Below are positions 33,638 through 41,398 of a stretch of DNA of 43,108 nucleotides, piece after piece. The DNA lies in the NCBI GenBank assembly GCA_031288305.1, contig JAITRP010000138.1, positions 1 through 43,108 of the forward strand, given 5' to 3'. This DNA is from Zoogloeaceae bacterium. Its GTDB lineage: Bacteria > Pseudomonadota > Gammaproteobacteria > Burkholderiales > Rhodocyclaceae. How positions within the stretch are numbered: position 1 is the first letter of the stretch; every line of letters starts with the position of its first letter. The translations under genes were made by a program, and so were the position numbers. The notes under the pieces were generated by a model. The model did no database searches. It was not told the origin of the DNA and was given only the letters and a program-made list of their open reading frames with translations.

Positions 33638-33679
33638 GACAATCGCACAGGCCGGACTGGTTTTGCGTTGGGTTTACAC

Positions 33680-33712
33680 GGTTTGAATCCAGGCTTTGCC
33701 TGGTTTCAAACC
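33680..33712. repeat. REP-like palindrome
   Basis: Two 15-base arms, 33680-33694 and 33698-33712, flank TTT. They are complementary except for one position. The arms contain TTTGAA and CCAGGC/GCCTGG. Confidence 0.8.
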
Positions 33713-33784
33713 CCAAGATAATCCGGCAAAAAGCGGGGTCTTGTTTTTTGACGTTTTCAAGGATGTAGCGCAGCAAGAAATTAG

Positions 33785-33911
33785 CGGCAGACCTTCAGGG
33801 CTGCCGGTCCAACGTCATTGGGAAGGGGTTTCTCTCCCCTCCCCAATGACTACGGTCGAAACCCCGGTCTTCAGGCTGGGGTTTCGACCTTCGCACCGCC
33901 CTGAAGGGCGG
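33785..33911. repeat. Cluster of four palindromes before dadA
   Basis: CGGCAG/CTGCCG (33785-33806); 15-base arms with one mismatch at 33814-33828 and 33836-33850; perfect 12-base arms GGTCGAAACCCC/GGGGTTTCGACC at 33854-33865 and 33878-33889; and CCGCCC-TGAA-GGGCGG at 33896-33911. The word CTTCAGG or its complement recurs in two loops and in the last stem, so these are related units. The last ends 26 bases before the dadA ATG. Confidence 0.8.
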
Positions 33912-33937
33912 GGTTTCAAACCGGAGTTAGTTTTACG

Positions 33938-35260
33938 ATGAAAATCCTCGTTCTCGGCGCCGGGGTGATTGGCGTCACCAGCGCCTGGTATTTGCGTCAG
34001 GCTGGACATGAGGTAACGGTCATCGAGCGCCGCGCCGCCGTTGCCGAGGAAACCAGTCACGCCAACGGCGGGCAGATTTCCGTCTCCCATGCCGAACCCT
34101 GGGCCAATCCCCGCGCCTTGCCGCAGATGCTGGCCTGGCTGGGGCGGGAAGACGCTCCGTTGCTCTTTCGTTTGCGCCCGTACGATCTGCCGCTCATCAA
34201 ATGGTCGCTTGCCTTTCTTGGCAATTGCCTGCCCGCCCGCGCCCACGCCAACACCCGCGCCATTGTTCATCTGGCGCTGGAAAGCCGCAAGCGGCTGCAA
34301 ATCCTGCGCCAGCAGTTGAGCGCGGCGGATGGAGCGGATTTCAACTTTGCATACGATGGGCTGCAAAAAGGCATCCTGCATCTGTACACCGACCGCCAAT
34401 CCTTTTCGCACGCCATCCGCGCCGCCCGCCTGATGCGGCGTTACGGCCTGGCGCGCGAACCCATAGACGCGCAAACCTGCGTTGACATCGAGCCGGCGCT
34501 CGCGCCTGTCCGCGAGCGCCTTGTAGGCGGCGATTACACGCCCGCCGACGAATCCGGCGACGCCTGCCGCTTTACGCAGGCTCTTGCCGCGCGCGCTGCC
34601 GCCGCTGGCGTCGAATTTTGCTTCAATGCCCCCATTACCCGGCTGGACTTGCGCGGGCGCCAGGTGGAAGGCGTCATCCTGCGGGATGGACGGCGCTTTC
34701 AGGCGGAAGCTTCGGTGCTGGCGCTGGGCAGTTACTCCGCGCCCTTTCTGCGGCCTTACGGCATACGTTTGCCGGTGTATCCCGCCAAGGGCTATTCCGC
34801 GACACTGAACCTCGAACCGGATGCGCCCGCGCCCAGCGTCAGCCTTACCGACGACAGCCGCAAGCTGGTGTTCTCGCGCCTGGGCAATCGCCTGCGTATC
34901 GCGGGCACGGCGGAATTCAACGGCTACAACCTTGCCCTCAATCTCTCGCGCTGCCAGGCATTGCTTACCCGCGCGCGGGAATTGTTTCCAGAACTGCGTT
35001 TTTTTGGCGACCCGCAATTCTGGTGCGGCCTGCGCCCCGCCACGCCCTCCAATGTCCCCCTGATCGGCCAGGGCAAGCTCGCCGGCCTGTGGCTCAATAC
35101 CGGTCACGGCACACTGGGCTGGACGCTTGCCTGCGGCTCCGCCGCAGCGCTCGCCGCGCTGATCGCCGGACAACATCCAGGCGTGGATTTCCCGTTCCTG
35201 GAATTTAAAGGACAAAAGAAAGATACGCTTTCCTTCCGCCAACGGATGGCTCGGTCTTGA
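33938..35260 (+). CDS. dadA: D-amino acid dehydrogenase (FAD-dependent), DadA-like
   Basis: The gene encodes 440 residues. It oxidatively deaminates D-amino acids (typically D-alanine) to keto acids and passes electrons to the respiratory chain at the inner membrane. The FAD-binding Rossmann motif GAGVIG is at residues 7-12, followed by the ERR/E that binds ribose. The family block HANGGQISVSHAEPWANP is at about residues 42-59, and the C-terminal LRPATPSNVPLIGQ, then LNTGHGTLGWTLACGSA, is clear. The ATG at 33938 has CGGAG about 12 bases upstream, just after the palindrome cluster. No catabolic racemase (dadX) lies next to it here. Function could also be broader D-amino acid or sarcosine-type oxidation. 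Confidence 0.92.
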   Translation: MKILVLGAGVIGVTSAWYLRQAGHEVTVIERRAAVAEETSHANGGQISVSHAEPWANPRALPQMLAWLGREDAPLLFRLRPYDLPLIKWSLAFLGNCLPARAHANTRAIVHLALESRKRLQILRQQLSAADGADFNFAYDGLQKGILHLYTDRQSFSHAIRAARLMRRYGLAREPIDAQTCVDIEPALAPVRERLVGGDYTPADESGDACRFTQALAARAAAAGVEFCFNAPITRLDLRGRQVEGVILRDGRRFQAEASVLALGSYSAPFLRPYGIRLPVYPAKGYSATLNLEPDAPAPSVSLTDDSRKLVFSRLGNRLRIAGTAEFNGYNLALNLSRCQALLTRARELFPELRFFGDPQFWCGLRPATPSNVPLIGQGKLAGLWLNTGHGTLGWTLACGSAAALAALIAGQHPGVDFPFLEFKGQKKDTLSFRQRMARS

Positions 35261-35351
35261 CTTCAAAGCCCACCACATTGCGCGCCTTCTTGCTGAGTTT
35301 CACGCCGCCGGATAACTTATCCTCACATCATGATCAAATATCTTCTGTCCC

Positions 35352-36167
35352 ATGTTTCTGTCTCCCGCCATTGACCCCGCCATCCGCGCCGAAATCGAAA
35401 CCCGCCTGGGCTCGATCGAGGCGGAGCATGATGTGCGCATTCTCCATGCCTGTGAATCCGGCAGCCGGGGCTGGGGGTTTGCCTCTCCGGACAGCGATTA
35501 CGACGTGCGTTTCCTCTATGCGCATCCGCTGCCTTGGTATCTCCGGGTTTCGCCGACGCGCGACGTGATCGAACAGCCGATTTCCGACGCGCTGGACATC
35601 AATGGCTGGGAGTTGAAGAAGGCGCTGGGACTCTTGAAAAAGGGCAACGCGACCTTGATCGAATGGCTGGATTCGCCCGTGCTCTATCGCAGTGACGCCC
35701 GTTTTCTTGCCGCCATCCAGGAATCGGCGCGGACAGTCTGGCAGCCCGAACGCGCTTTTCACCACTACCTGCACATGGCGCGGGGCAACGACCGTGGGTA
35801 TCTGCATGGCCATTCGGTGCGTTACAAAAAATATCTCTACGTCTTGCGCCCGCTGCTTGCCATCCTGTGGATCGAAGCGGGACGCGGCATTCCGCCCATG
35901 CGCTTTCGCGCGCTCGTGGAAGGGTGCGTGGCCGACGCCGGACTTCTGGCCGCCATCGACGCGCTGCTGGACAGGAAATGCGCCATGCGGGAAACGGGAT
36001 ATGGGCCGCCCATCCCGGTGCTCAATGCCTTCATCGACGCGCAACTGGCGCGGCTTGCCGCCGTTTCCCCACCCGTCCGGAAGGATGTGGATTTTGCGCC
36101 ACTGGATCGCCTGCTTGCCGAAACCGTGCTGCGTCTCGATTCTTCCCGAAAGACGGCAGACGAATGA
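35352..36167 (+). CDS. RlaP/YcgL-type predicted nucleotidyltransferase
   Basis: The gene encodes 271 residues. Residues 36-55 contain the nucleotidyltransferase signature ESGSRGWGFASPDSDYDVRF with the Gly-Ser and paired Asp residues that bind metal and nucleotide. HSVRYKKYLYVLRPLLAILW further on matches the RNA-ligase-associated (RlaP) NTase family. No RNA ligase gene is adjacent, so the substrate is unknown. The ATG at 35352 has no clear ribosome site. The gene stands alone between dadA and rpsA, in the place where cmk is often found in betaproteobacteria. Family call is confident and the role is not. Confidence 0.85.
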   Translation: MFLSPAIDPAIRAEIETRLGSIEAEHDVRILHACESGSRGWGFASPDSDYDVRFLYAHPLPWYLRVSPTRDVIEQPISDALDINGWELKKALGLLKKGNATLIEWLDSPVLYRSDARFLAAIQESARTVWQPERAFHHYLHMARGNDRGYLHGHSVRYKKYLYVLRPLLAILWIEAGRGIPPMRFRALVEGCVADAGLLAAIDALLDRKCAMRETGYGPPIPVLNAFIDAQLARLAAVSPPVRKDVDFAPLDRLLAETVLRLDSSRKTADE

Positions 36168-36207
36168 GCGGCGCTGCCGCTAACCAGGGGACAGGTTTTG
36201 CATAAGC

Positions 36208-36253
36208 GGCGGCAAATCCGCCAGTCACCGACGGTACTCCGTCCTCTGTCTTC
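36208..36253. repeat. Small hairpin and dispersed repeat, copy 2
   Basis: GGCGG-CAAAT-CCGCC forms a stem at 36208-36222, after the nucleotidyltransferase gene. The repeat CTCCGTCCTCTGTCTTC at 36237-36253 matches 27328-27344 at 16 of 17 bases. No T-run follows the hairpin. Confidence 0.5.
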
Positions 36254-36267
36254 TGTTTCGCAACGGC

Positions 36268-36297
36268 TTGATCTATAAACTTTTTTTCTGTTACCAT
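36268..36297 (+). promoter_or_regulatory. Candidate rpsA promoter
   Basis: TTGATC (36268-36273) is followed after 18 bases by an extended -10, TG at 36289-36290 and TACCAT at 36292-36297. It lies 130 bases before the rpsA ATG, leaving a long leader. A stem GCTCC/GGAGC (36300-36304 and 36320-36324) begins near the expected start of transcription. Confidence 0.4.
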
Positions 36298-36429
36298 CCG
36301 CTCCTTTCCGGTTTTTCCGGGAGCAGGGTGCTGGCAGGTCTTGGGAACCGGGAACGGGTTTGTGAGGTTTGCGCGGCGTTCGATCAACTTAACCGCTGCG
36401 TGGCAGCAAGAAGCGACCCAATAACCCTC

Positions 36430-38106
36430 ATGGAATCTTTTGCCCAACTTTTCGAAGAAAGCCTGGCTCGCCAGGAAATGCGTCAAGGCGAGGTCATCAC
36501 TGCGGAAGTGATGCGCGTTGATCAGAATTTTGTCGTGGTCAACGCCGGCCTGAAATCCGAATCCTACATTCCCGTTGAAGAATTCTTGAACGATCAGGGC
36601 GATTTGGAAGCCCGTTCTGGCGATTTTGTCCAGGTCGCCATCGAGATGCTCGAAGACGGCTATGGCGAGACCCGCCTTTCCCGTGACCGCGCCAAGCGTA
36701 TCGCCTCGTGGAACTTCCTTGAACACGCCCTGAACGACGGCTCTCTGGTTTCCGGAACCATCACCGGCAAGGTGAAGGGCGGGCTGACCGTCATGACCAG
36801 TGGCGTGCGCGCCTTCCTGCCCGGTTCGCTGGTGGATATGCGACCGATCAAGGACACCTCGCCTTATGAAGGCAAAACCCTGGAATTCAAGGTCATCAAG
36901 CTGGACAGAAAGCGCAACAACGTCGTGGTTTCCCGTCGCGCCGTGCTGGAAGCCTCCGTGGGCGAAGAGCGCGACAAGCTCCTGGAAAACCTGAAGGAAG
37001 GCGCAATCGTCAAGGGCATCGTCAAGAACATCACCGATTACGGCGCGTTCGTCGATCTGGGCGGCGTCGATGGCTTGCTGCACATCACTGACCTGGCCTG
37101 GCGGCGCGTGCGCCATCCGAGTGAAGTGCTTTCCGTGGGCGATGAACTCGAAGCCAAGGTGTTGAAGTTCGATACCGACAAGAATCGCGTCTCCCTGGGA
37201 CTGAAGCAATTGGGCGAAGACCCCTGGGTAGGCATTGCCCGCCGTTATCCGGCAACCACCCGCATGTTCGGCAAGGTCACGAATCTCACCGATTACGGCG
37301 CGTTCGTGGAAATCGAGCAGGGCATAGAGGGTCTGGTGCATGTCTCTGAAATGGACTGGACGAACAAGAACGTGCATCCTTCCAAGGTGGTGCAACTGGG
37401 CGACGAAGTGGAAGTCATGATTCTGGAAATCGACGAGGAACGTCGCCGCATTTCCCTGGGCATGAAGCAGTGCCAGGCCAATCCCTGGGAAGAATTCAGC
37501 CAGAATTTCAAGAAGGGCGACAAGGTTTCCGGCGCGCTCAAGTCGATTACCGATTTCGGCATCTTCATCGGCTTGCCGGGAGGCATCGACGGTCTGGTGC
37601 ATCTTTCCGACCTTTCCTGGAATGCCTCCGGCGAGGAAGCGATTCGCAACTTCAAAAAGGGCGACGAGGTGGAAGCCGTGGTGCTGGCCATCGATGTGGA
37701 CAAGGAACGCATTTCGCTGGGCATCAAGCAACTGGAAGGCGATCCGTACACCAACTACATTGCCACGCACGAGAAGAATTCCGTGGTCGGCGGCACGGTG
37801 AAGTCGGTGGACGCCAAGGGCGCGGTCATCGCGCTGGACGGCGAGGTGGAAGGCTACCTGCGCGCTTCCGATTATTCGCGCGAGCGGGTGGAAGACCTTG
37901 CGCATGTGCTGAAACCCGGAGACGCGGTGGAAGCGATGATCATCAACGTGGATCGCAAGACCCGTTCGATCAACCTTTCCATCAAGGCCAAGGATCAGGC
38001 GGAACAGGCGGAAGCCATGCAGAAGATCAGCGCGGAATCGTCGGGTTCCGCCGGGACGACCAATCTGGGCGCTTTGCTGAAAGCCAAGCTGGACCAGAAC
38101 CAGTAG
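36430..38106 (+). CDS. rpsA: Ribosomal protein S1
   Basis: The gene encodes 558 residues, a normal proteobacterial length. S1 binds mRNA on the 30S subunit and aids initiation at structured or weak ribosome sites. Six S1 (OB-fold) repeats are visible, for example [19 protein letters not shown], then [20 protein letters not shown] and [20 protein letters not shown]. The start [17 protein letters not shown] fixes ATG 36430. There is no Shine-Dalgarno sequence before it, as is known for the autoregulated rpsA leader of E. coli. The frame is open upstream to 36268, but that part is leader, not protein. ihfB follows 16 bases after the stop, the usual partner. Confidence 0.97.
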   Translation: MESFAQLFEESLARQEMRQGEVITAEVMRVDQNFVVVNAGLKSESYIPVEEFLNDQGDLEARSGDFVQVAIEMLEDGYGETRLSRDRAKRIASWNFLEHALNDGSLVSGTITGKVKGGLTVMTSGVRAFLPGSLVDMRPIKDTSPYEGKTLEFKVIKLDRKRNNVVVSRRAVLEASVGEERDKLLENLKEGAIVKGIVKNITDYGAFVDLGGVDGLLHITDLAWRRVRHPSEVLSVGDELEAKVLKFDTDKNRVSLGLKQLGEDPWVGIARRYPATTRMFGKVTNLTDYGAFVEIEQGIEGLVHVSEMDWTNKNVHPSKVVQLGDEVEVMILEIDEERRRISLGMKQCQANPWEEFSQNFKKGDKVSGALKSITDFGIFIGLPGGIDGLVHLSDLSWNASGEEAIRNFKKGDEVEAVVLAIDVDKERISLGIKQLEGDPYTNYIATHEKNSVVGGTVKSVDAKGAVIALDGEVEGYLRASDYSRERVEDLAHVLKPGDAVEAMIINVDRKTRSINLSIKAKDQAEQAEAMQKISAESSGSAGTTNLGALLKAKLDQNQ

Positions 38107-38122
38107 GTTTGACGGCTTACCC

Positions 38123-38407
38123 ATGACCAAATCCGAACTGATCGAGCGATTGGCGGGGCGTTTTCCCCAGCTGACGGCAAAGGATACGGATGATGTGGTC
38201 AAGATGATGCTTGATGTCATGTCGAAAGCGTTGATTGCCGGAACGCGCATCGAGATTCGCGGATTCGGCAGTTTTTCCCTGAATCATCGTCCGTCGCGTC
38301 TGGGGCGCAATCCCAAGTCGGGCGAACAGGTGGAGGTTCCGGAAAAATGGGTGCCGCATTTCAAGGCGGGCAAGGAATTGCGGGAGCGCGTGGATAAACG
38401 CCGCTGA
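38123..38407 (+). CDS. ihfB: Integration host factor beta subunit
   Basis: The gene encodes 94 residues. IHF is a heterodimeric DNA-bending protein acting in recombination, replication and transcription. [17 protein letters not shown], then [20 protein letters not shown] and [13 protein letters not shown] are classical for IhfB, with the beta-arm proline in NPKSGE. It is probably co-transcribed with rpsA, since only 16 bases separate them. A strong terminator follows at 38447-38485. Confidence 0.96.
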   Translation: MTKSELIERLAGRFPQLTAKDTDDVVKMMLDVMSKALIAGTRIEIRGFGSFSLNHRPSRLGRNPKSGEQVEVPEKWVPHFKAGKELRERVDKRR

Positions 38408-38436
38408 ACCCGCAAGGCCACAAACCCGCGCGCTTG

Positions 38437-38445
38437 TGGTAGATT
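38437..38445 (+). promoter_or_regulatory. Possible extended -10 for lapA
   Basis: TGGTAGATT resembles an extended -10 (TGn then TAGATT, four of six). It overlaps a CCACAA/TTGTGG stem (38418-38423 and 38434-38439) and lies just before the ihfB terminator hairpin, so transcripts would begin inside it. Evidence is weak. Confidence 0.22.
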
Positions 38446-38446
38446 C

Positions 38447-38485
38447 AAGGGCGGCAACCGGCAAGGTTTCCGCCCTTTTCTTTTC
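38447..38485 (+). terminator. Rho-independent terminator after ihfB
   Basis: AAGGGCGG (38447-38454) and CCGCCCTT (38470-38477) form a perfect 8-base GC-rich stem with a 15-base loop, followed by a T-rich tract TTTTCTTTTC through 38485. The lapA ATG is 16 bases further on. Confidence 0.8.
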
Positions 38486-38501
38486 GTGTGCGTGGTGCGT
38501 T

Positions 38502-38795
38502 ATGTCTGTTCTGACCTGGATTCTGCGGTTTCTGCTGTTTTTGTTCGTACTCCTTTTTGCCTTGAGAAACACGGCAACGGTCACGCTCAACTTCTTCTAC
38601 GGGCGTTCCTGGGACGCGCCGCTGGTATTGTGGCTGCTGGCGTTCTTTGTTGCGGGCGTCCTGCTCGGCATTTTGGCGATGGCCGGTCCGCTTTTCCGGG
38701 CGCGGCGCGCTGTCGCCTGCTTGCAGCGGGAAGCGGAGCAGCAGCGTACTTCCGCCGCCGCTCCCGATAGCGTCAATCCGCAGACGGAGTTTTGA
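38502..38795 (+). CDS. lapA: LapA-domain inner-membrane protein
   Basis: The gene encodes 97 residues. Two membrane helices (about residues 3-22 and 40-62; LRFLLFLFVLLFALRN and VLWLLAFFVAGVLLGIL) flank the conserved VTLNFFYGRSWDAPL, typical of LapA (YciS), which works with LapB in controlling LPS synthesis. The start is the ATG at 38502; the frame runs further upstream into the terminator and was not used. The TGA overlaps the lapB start (TGATG), so the two are translationally coupled. In E. coli lapA-lapB likewise occur together. Confidence 0.9.
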   Translation: MSVLTWILRFLLFLFVLLFALRNTATVTLNFFYGRSWDAPLVLWLLAFFVAGVLLGILAMAGPLFRARRAVACLQREAEQQRTSAAAPDSVNPQTEF

Positions 38796-39967
38796 TGGAA
38801 CTGGAAGAATACGGGCAACTTTTGTTGTTGCCGCTTCTTTTCGCCCTGGGCTGGATCGCGGCGCGCGTGGATATTCATCATGTGGTGCGCGAATCGCGCG
38901 AGTTGCCGCGTTCCTATTTCCAGGGACTGAATTTTCTGTTGAGCGAACAACCGGACAAGGCCATCGACGCCTTTCTGGAAGTCGCGCGCAACGACGCGCA
39001 AACCGTGGAACTCAACTTTGCGCTGGGCGGGCTTTTCCGGCGGCGCGGAGAAACGGAACGCGCCATTCGCATGCACCAGAGCCTGATCGAGCGCGATGAT
39101 CTGGGCGAGGAAATTCGCCTGCAAGCCTTGCTGGAGCTGGGACAGGATTATCTCAAGGCCGGGTTGCTGGATCGCGCCGAAGACATCTTCGCCAAATTGC
39201 GAACTTCAACGCTGAAAGATGAAGCGCAACGTCAATTGCTGGAAATCTACCAGATTGAAAAAGACTGGGAAAAGGCTATTGTCATTGCCCGCGAACGCGA
39301 CGACCCATGCGCCGCCAAGGAAATCGCGCAGTTTTATTGCGAATTGGCGGCGGATGAACTCATGCGCTCGCGTTTTGGGCGGGCAGAGGACGCTTTGCGG
39401 GAAGCGCAAAAAGCGCATCGTCTTTGTGTGCGCGCCAGTCTGATTGGCGGCGACATCGCGCTTCGGCAAAACGCGCCGGAAAAGGCCATCGACGCCTGGC
39501 GGCGCATCGAGCAACAGGATCCGGCCTATCTGTCGCTGGCGGCGCAACGCATCCAGGACGCCTACCGGGCGCTCGGCAAGCCGGAGGAGGGGCTGGTCCT
39601 GCTGCGCGCCTATCTGGAACGCTACCCTTCGCTGGATTTGCTGGAAGGCGTCTATCAACTCGAACTCGAAAGCGCGGGCAGCGACGCGGCGTATCGGCTG
39701 GTGCGCAACGAGCTGCAACGGAACCCTTCATTGCTCGGGCTGGAAAAACTCATCAGCGCCCGCCTGCCGCTGGTGGGCAACGAAAACAGCCGCGCCGATC
39801 TGGAACTGGCGCGCGGCATCGTGCATGGCTACACGCGCCGCCTGGCGCGCTACCGCTGCACGGATTGCGGTTTTCGCGCCCGCCAGTTCTATTGGCGCTG
39901 TCCCGCCTGCGGCGGCTGGGAAACCTACCCGCCGCGCCGCTCGGAAGAATTCGATGCGTCGCTGTGA
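38795..39967 (+). CDS. lapB: LPS assembly protein B (LapB/YciM)
   Basis: The gene encodes 390 residues. In E. coli LapB tethers to the inner membrane and, with FtsH, controls LpxC levels and so LPS synthesis. An N-terminal membrane helix (LLLLPLLFALGWIAARV) is followed by TPR repeats (FLLSEQPDKAIDAFLEVAR, ALGGLFRRRGETERAIRMH) and a C-terminal rubredoxin-like zinc ribbon with Cys355, Cys358, Cys369 and Cys372 (CTDCGF, CPACGGW). Length matches the family. ATG 38795 is preferred over a TTG one codon before. It is coupled to lapA. Confidence 0.95.
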   Translation: MELEEYGQLLLLPLLFALGWIAARVDIHHVVRESRELPRSYFQGLNFLLSEQPDKAIDAFLEVARNDAQTVELNFALGGLFRRRGETERAIRMHQSLIERDDLGEEIRLQALLELGQDYLKAGLLDRAEDIFAKLRTSTLKDEAQRQLLEIYQIEKDWEKAIVIARERDDPCAAKEIAQFYCELAADELMRSRFGRAEDALREAQKAHRLCVRASLIGGDIALRQNAPEKAIDAWRRIEQQDPAYLSLAAQRIQDAYRALGKPEEGLVLLRAYLERYPSLDLLEGVYQLELESAGSDAAYRLVRNELQRNPSLLGLEKLISARLPLVGNENSRADLELARGIVHGYTRRLARYRCTDCGFRARQFYWRCPACGGWETYPPRRSEEFDASL

Positions 39968-40013
39968 GAAAAGCGCCGGGCGCGTCCAGAGGAAAAGAAA
40001 CGAGGATAACGCC

Positions 40014-40431
40014 ATGTCCAAAGATGATTGGAAGCAGCTTTTGCTGCTGGTCGGCCTGGCCGGTATTGGCATTTCTGTCATGGTTTTTTCCGTGCGTTCG
40101 CTCCGTAAAAAATACGCTGGAGACAACTGGATTTGGGGACAGGCGCTCAAGATCTGGTTGTTGGGGACGCTGGCGGTTTTCTTCCTCTCCATCCTGCCCT
40201 TTGTTCTCGTAGAACCAGATTGGGGGAGTTATTGCCGCGTTCTTTGCGGCGCCTGTCTGGACGGTATTGTTTGCCCTGCCGTTCGCTTTTGTCATTACTG
40301 TTACGGTCATCATCCTGAAAGGATGTCCATGGCAGATAATGGGGCTATGTTCGCTCATCTTTCTTGCCTGTTTTGCCGGCGGGTTCAAGACTTTGTTGTC
40401 GTCCATGGTAAATGCGTTATGGCAGCATTAA
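40014..40431 (+). pseudogene. Membrane protein gene with a one-base frameshift
   Basis: A start at ATG 40014 with GAGGA upstream encodes two membrane helices (WKQLLLLVGLAGIGISVMVF and IWLLGTLAVFFLSILPFVL). At the G-run 40222-40226 the frame leaves coding-like sequence. One base fewer there restores a hydrophobic continuation (GVIAAFFAAPVWTVLFALPF, then IMGLCSLIFLACFAGGF) ending at TAA 40429-40431, 13 bases before rfaE1. The repaired product would have about 138 residues and four helices. As given, the frame instead runs to 40502 and overlaps rfaE1 with Cys-rich, atypical sequence. It could be a recent mutation, a sequencing error or phase variation (the run is short for that). No family was recognised. 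Confidence 0.7.
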
Positions 40432-40444
40432 GGAAATCCGAAGA

Positions 40445-41398
40445 ATGTATCCAATCCTTGAAAAACTCTCCGCCACGCGCCTCCTGGTCGTTGGCGATGT
40501 GATGCTGGATCGTTACTGGTTCGGCGAAGTCAGCCGCATCTCGCCGGAAGCGCCGGTGCCGGTGGTCAAGGTGGAGCGGCAGGAAGAACGTCCGGGCGGC
40601 GCGGCCAATGTGGCGCGCAATATCGCCGCGCTGGGCGCGCGTTGCCATCTGCTTTCCGTGGTCGGCGCGGATGACGCGGGACGCTTGCTGCAACGGCTGC
40701 TGGAAGAGGGCGGCATCCAGGCGGGGCTGCATGTGGACGCGAGCATAGACACCACGGTCAAGCTCAGGGTCATTGGCCGCCAGCAGCAGCTTTTGCGCAT
40801 CGATTTTGAAACCGCGCCTTCACATGAGGTGTTGCGCGCCAAGCTGGCGGATTTTCGGTCGCGCCTTGCCGATTGCGATGCCGTGGTGCTTTCCGACTAC
40901 GCCAAGGGCGGTCTTGCGCACATCACCGAGATGATTCGCCTCGCCCGCGCGGCGAAAAAGCCGGTGCTGGTCGACCCCAAGGGCGACGATTTTTCCCGTT
41001 ACGCCGGAGCCACCCTGATTACGCCCAATCGCGGCGAATTCCAGGCGGTGGCGGGACGCTGGCGGACGGAAGCGGAACTCGCCGAAAAAGCCGGACGACT
41101 GCGCGAGGAACTGGGGCTGGAAGCGCTATTGGTGACGCGCAGCGAAGAAGGCATGAGCCTTTTTACGCGGGGCGAAGCGTTGCACGCATCCGCCGTGGCG
41201 CGCGAGGTCTTCGATGTTTCTGGCGCGGGCGATACGGTCATTGCCGCGTTGGCGGTCTTGCGGGCTACAGGCGCGTCCTGGCCGGAGGCGCTTCGGGTCG
41301 CCAATGTGGCGGCAGGCGTCGTAGTGGGCAAACTGGGCGTGGCTACCGTGACGCGCGCGGAATTGCAGGCGGAACTGGAGGCCGCTTCTCGTGCCTAG
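40445..41398 (+). CDS. rfaE1: D-glycero-beta-D-manno-heptose-7-phosphate kinase
   Basis: The gene encodes 317 residues. It phosphorylates heptose-7-phosphate to the 1,7-bisphosphate on the ADP-heptose route to LPS core. PfkB-family marks are clear: N-terminal VVGDVMLDRYWFGEVSRISP, GGAANVARNIAALG at residues ~51-64 and the catalytic loop DVSGAGDTVIAALA with Asp near 263. The cytidylyltransferase half found in fused enterobacterial HldE is absent, so a separate rfaE2/hldC must exist elsewhere. ATG 40445 has AAGGA 10 bases before. The stop overlaps the GTG start of dgt by 8 bases. The isomerase-like SIS gene at 29.0 kb could supply the step before. Confidence 0.94.
   Translation: MYPILEKLSATRLLVVGDVMLDRYWFGEVSRISPEAPVPVVKVERQEERPGGAANVARNIAALGARCHLLSVVGADDAGRLLQRLLEEGGIQAGLHVDASIDTTVKLRVIGRQQQLLRIDFETAPSHEVLRAKLADFRSRLADCDAVVLSDYAKGGLAHITEMIRLARAAKKPVLVDPKGDDFSRYAGATLITPNRGEFQAVAGRWRTEAELAEKAGRLREELGLEALLVTRSEEGMSLFTRGEALHASAVAREVFDVSGAGDTVIAALAVLRATGASWPEALRVANVAAGVVVGKLGVATVTRAELQAELEAASRA

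Larger units (their letters stand above)
33433..33758. repeat. 326-base element bounded by imperfect inverted repeats
   Basis: The left end 33433-33470 (GAAAACACGTCAAAAAG ... TGCTTTTTGCCGG) is, allowing small gaps, the reverse complement of 33723-33758 (CCGGCAAAAAGCGGGG ... TTGACGTTTTC). The last 12 bases on the inner side, CTTTTTGCCGG type, match exactly. No gene fits inside. It resembles a small non-coding insertion (MITE- or REP-composite-like), with other palindromes nested within. Confidence 0.5.

Noticed and set aside
33562-33912. CRISPR array in the spoT-dadA gap
   Set aside because: The repeats are palindromes of differing sequence without regular spacing or unique spacers.
36268-36429. 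N-terminal extension of rpsA
   Set aside because: The family start MESFAQLF is at 36430. The upstream frame is Cys/Arg-rich leader with promoter-like DNA.
40014-40502. Intact 162-residue protein running to 40502
   Set aside because: After 40222 the frame becomes Cys/His-rich and overlaps rfaE1, while the neighbouring frame encodes clear membrane helices.
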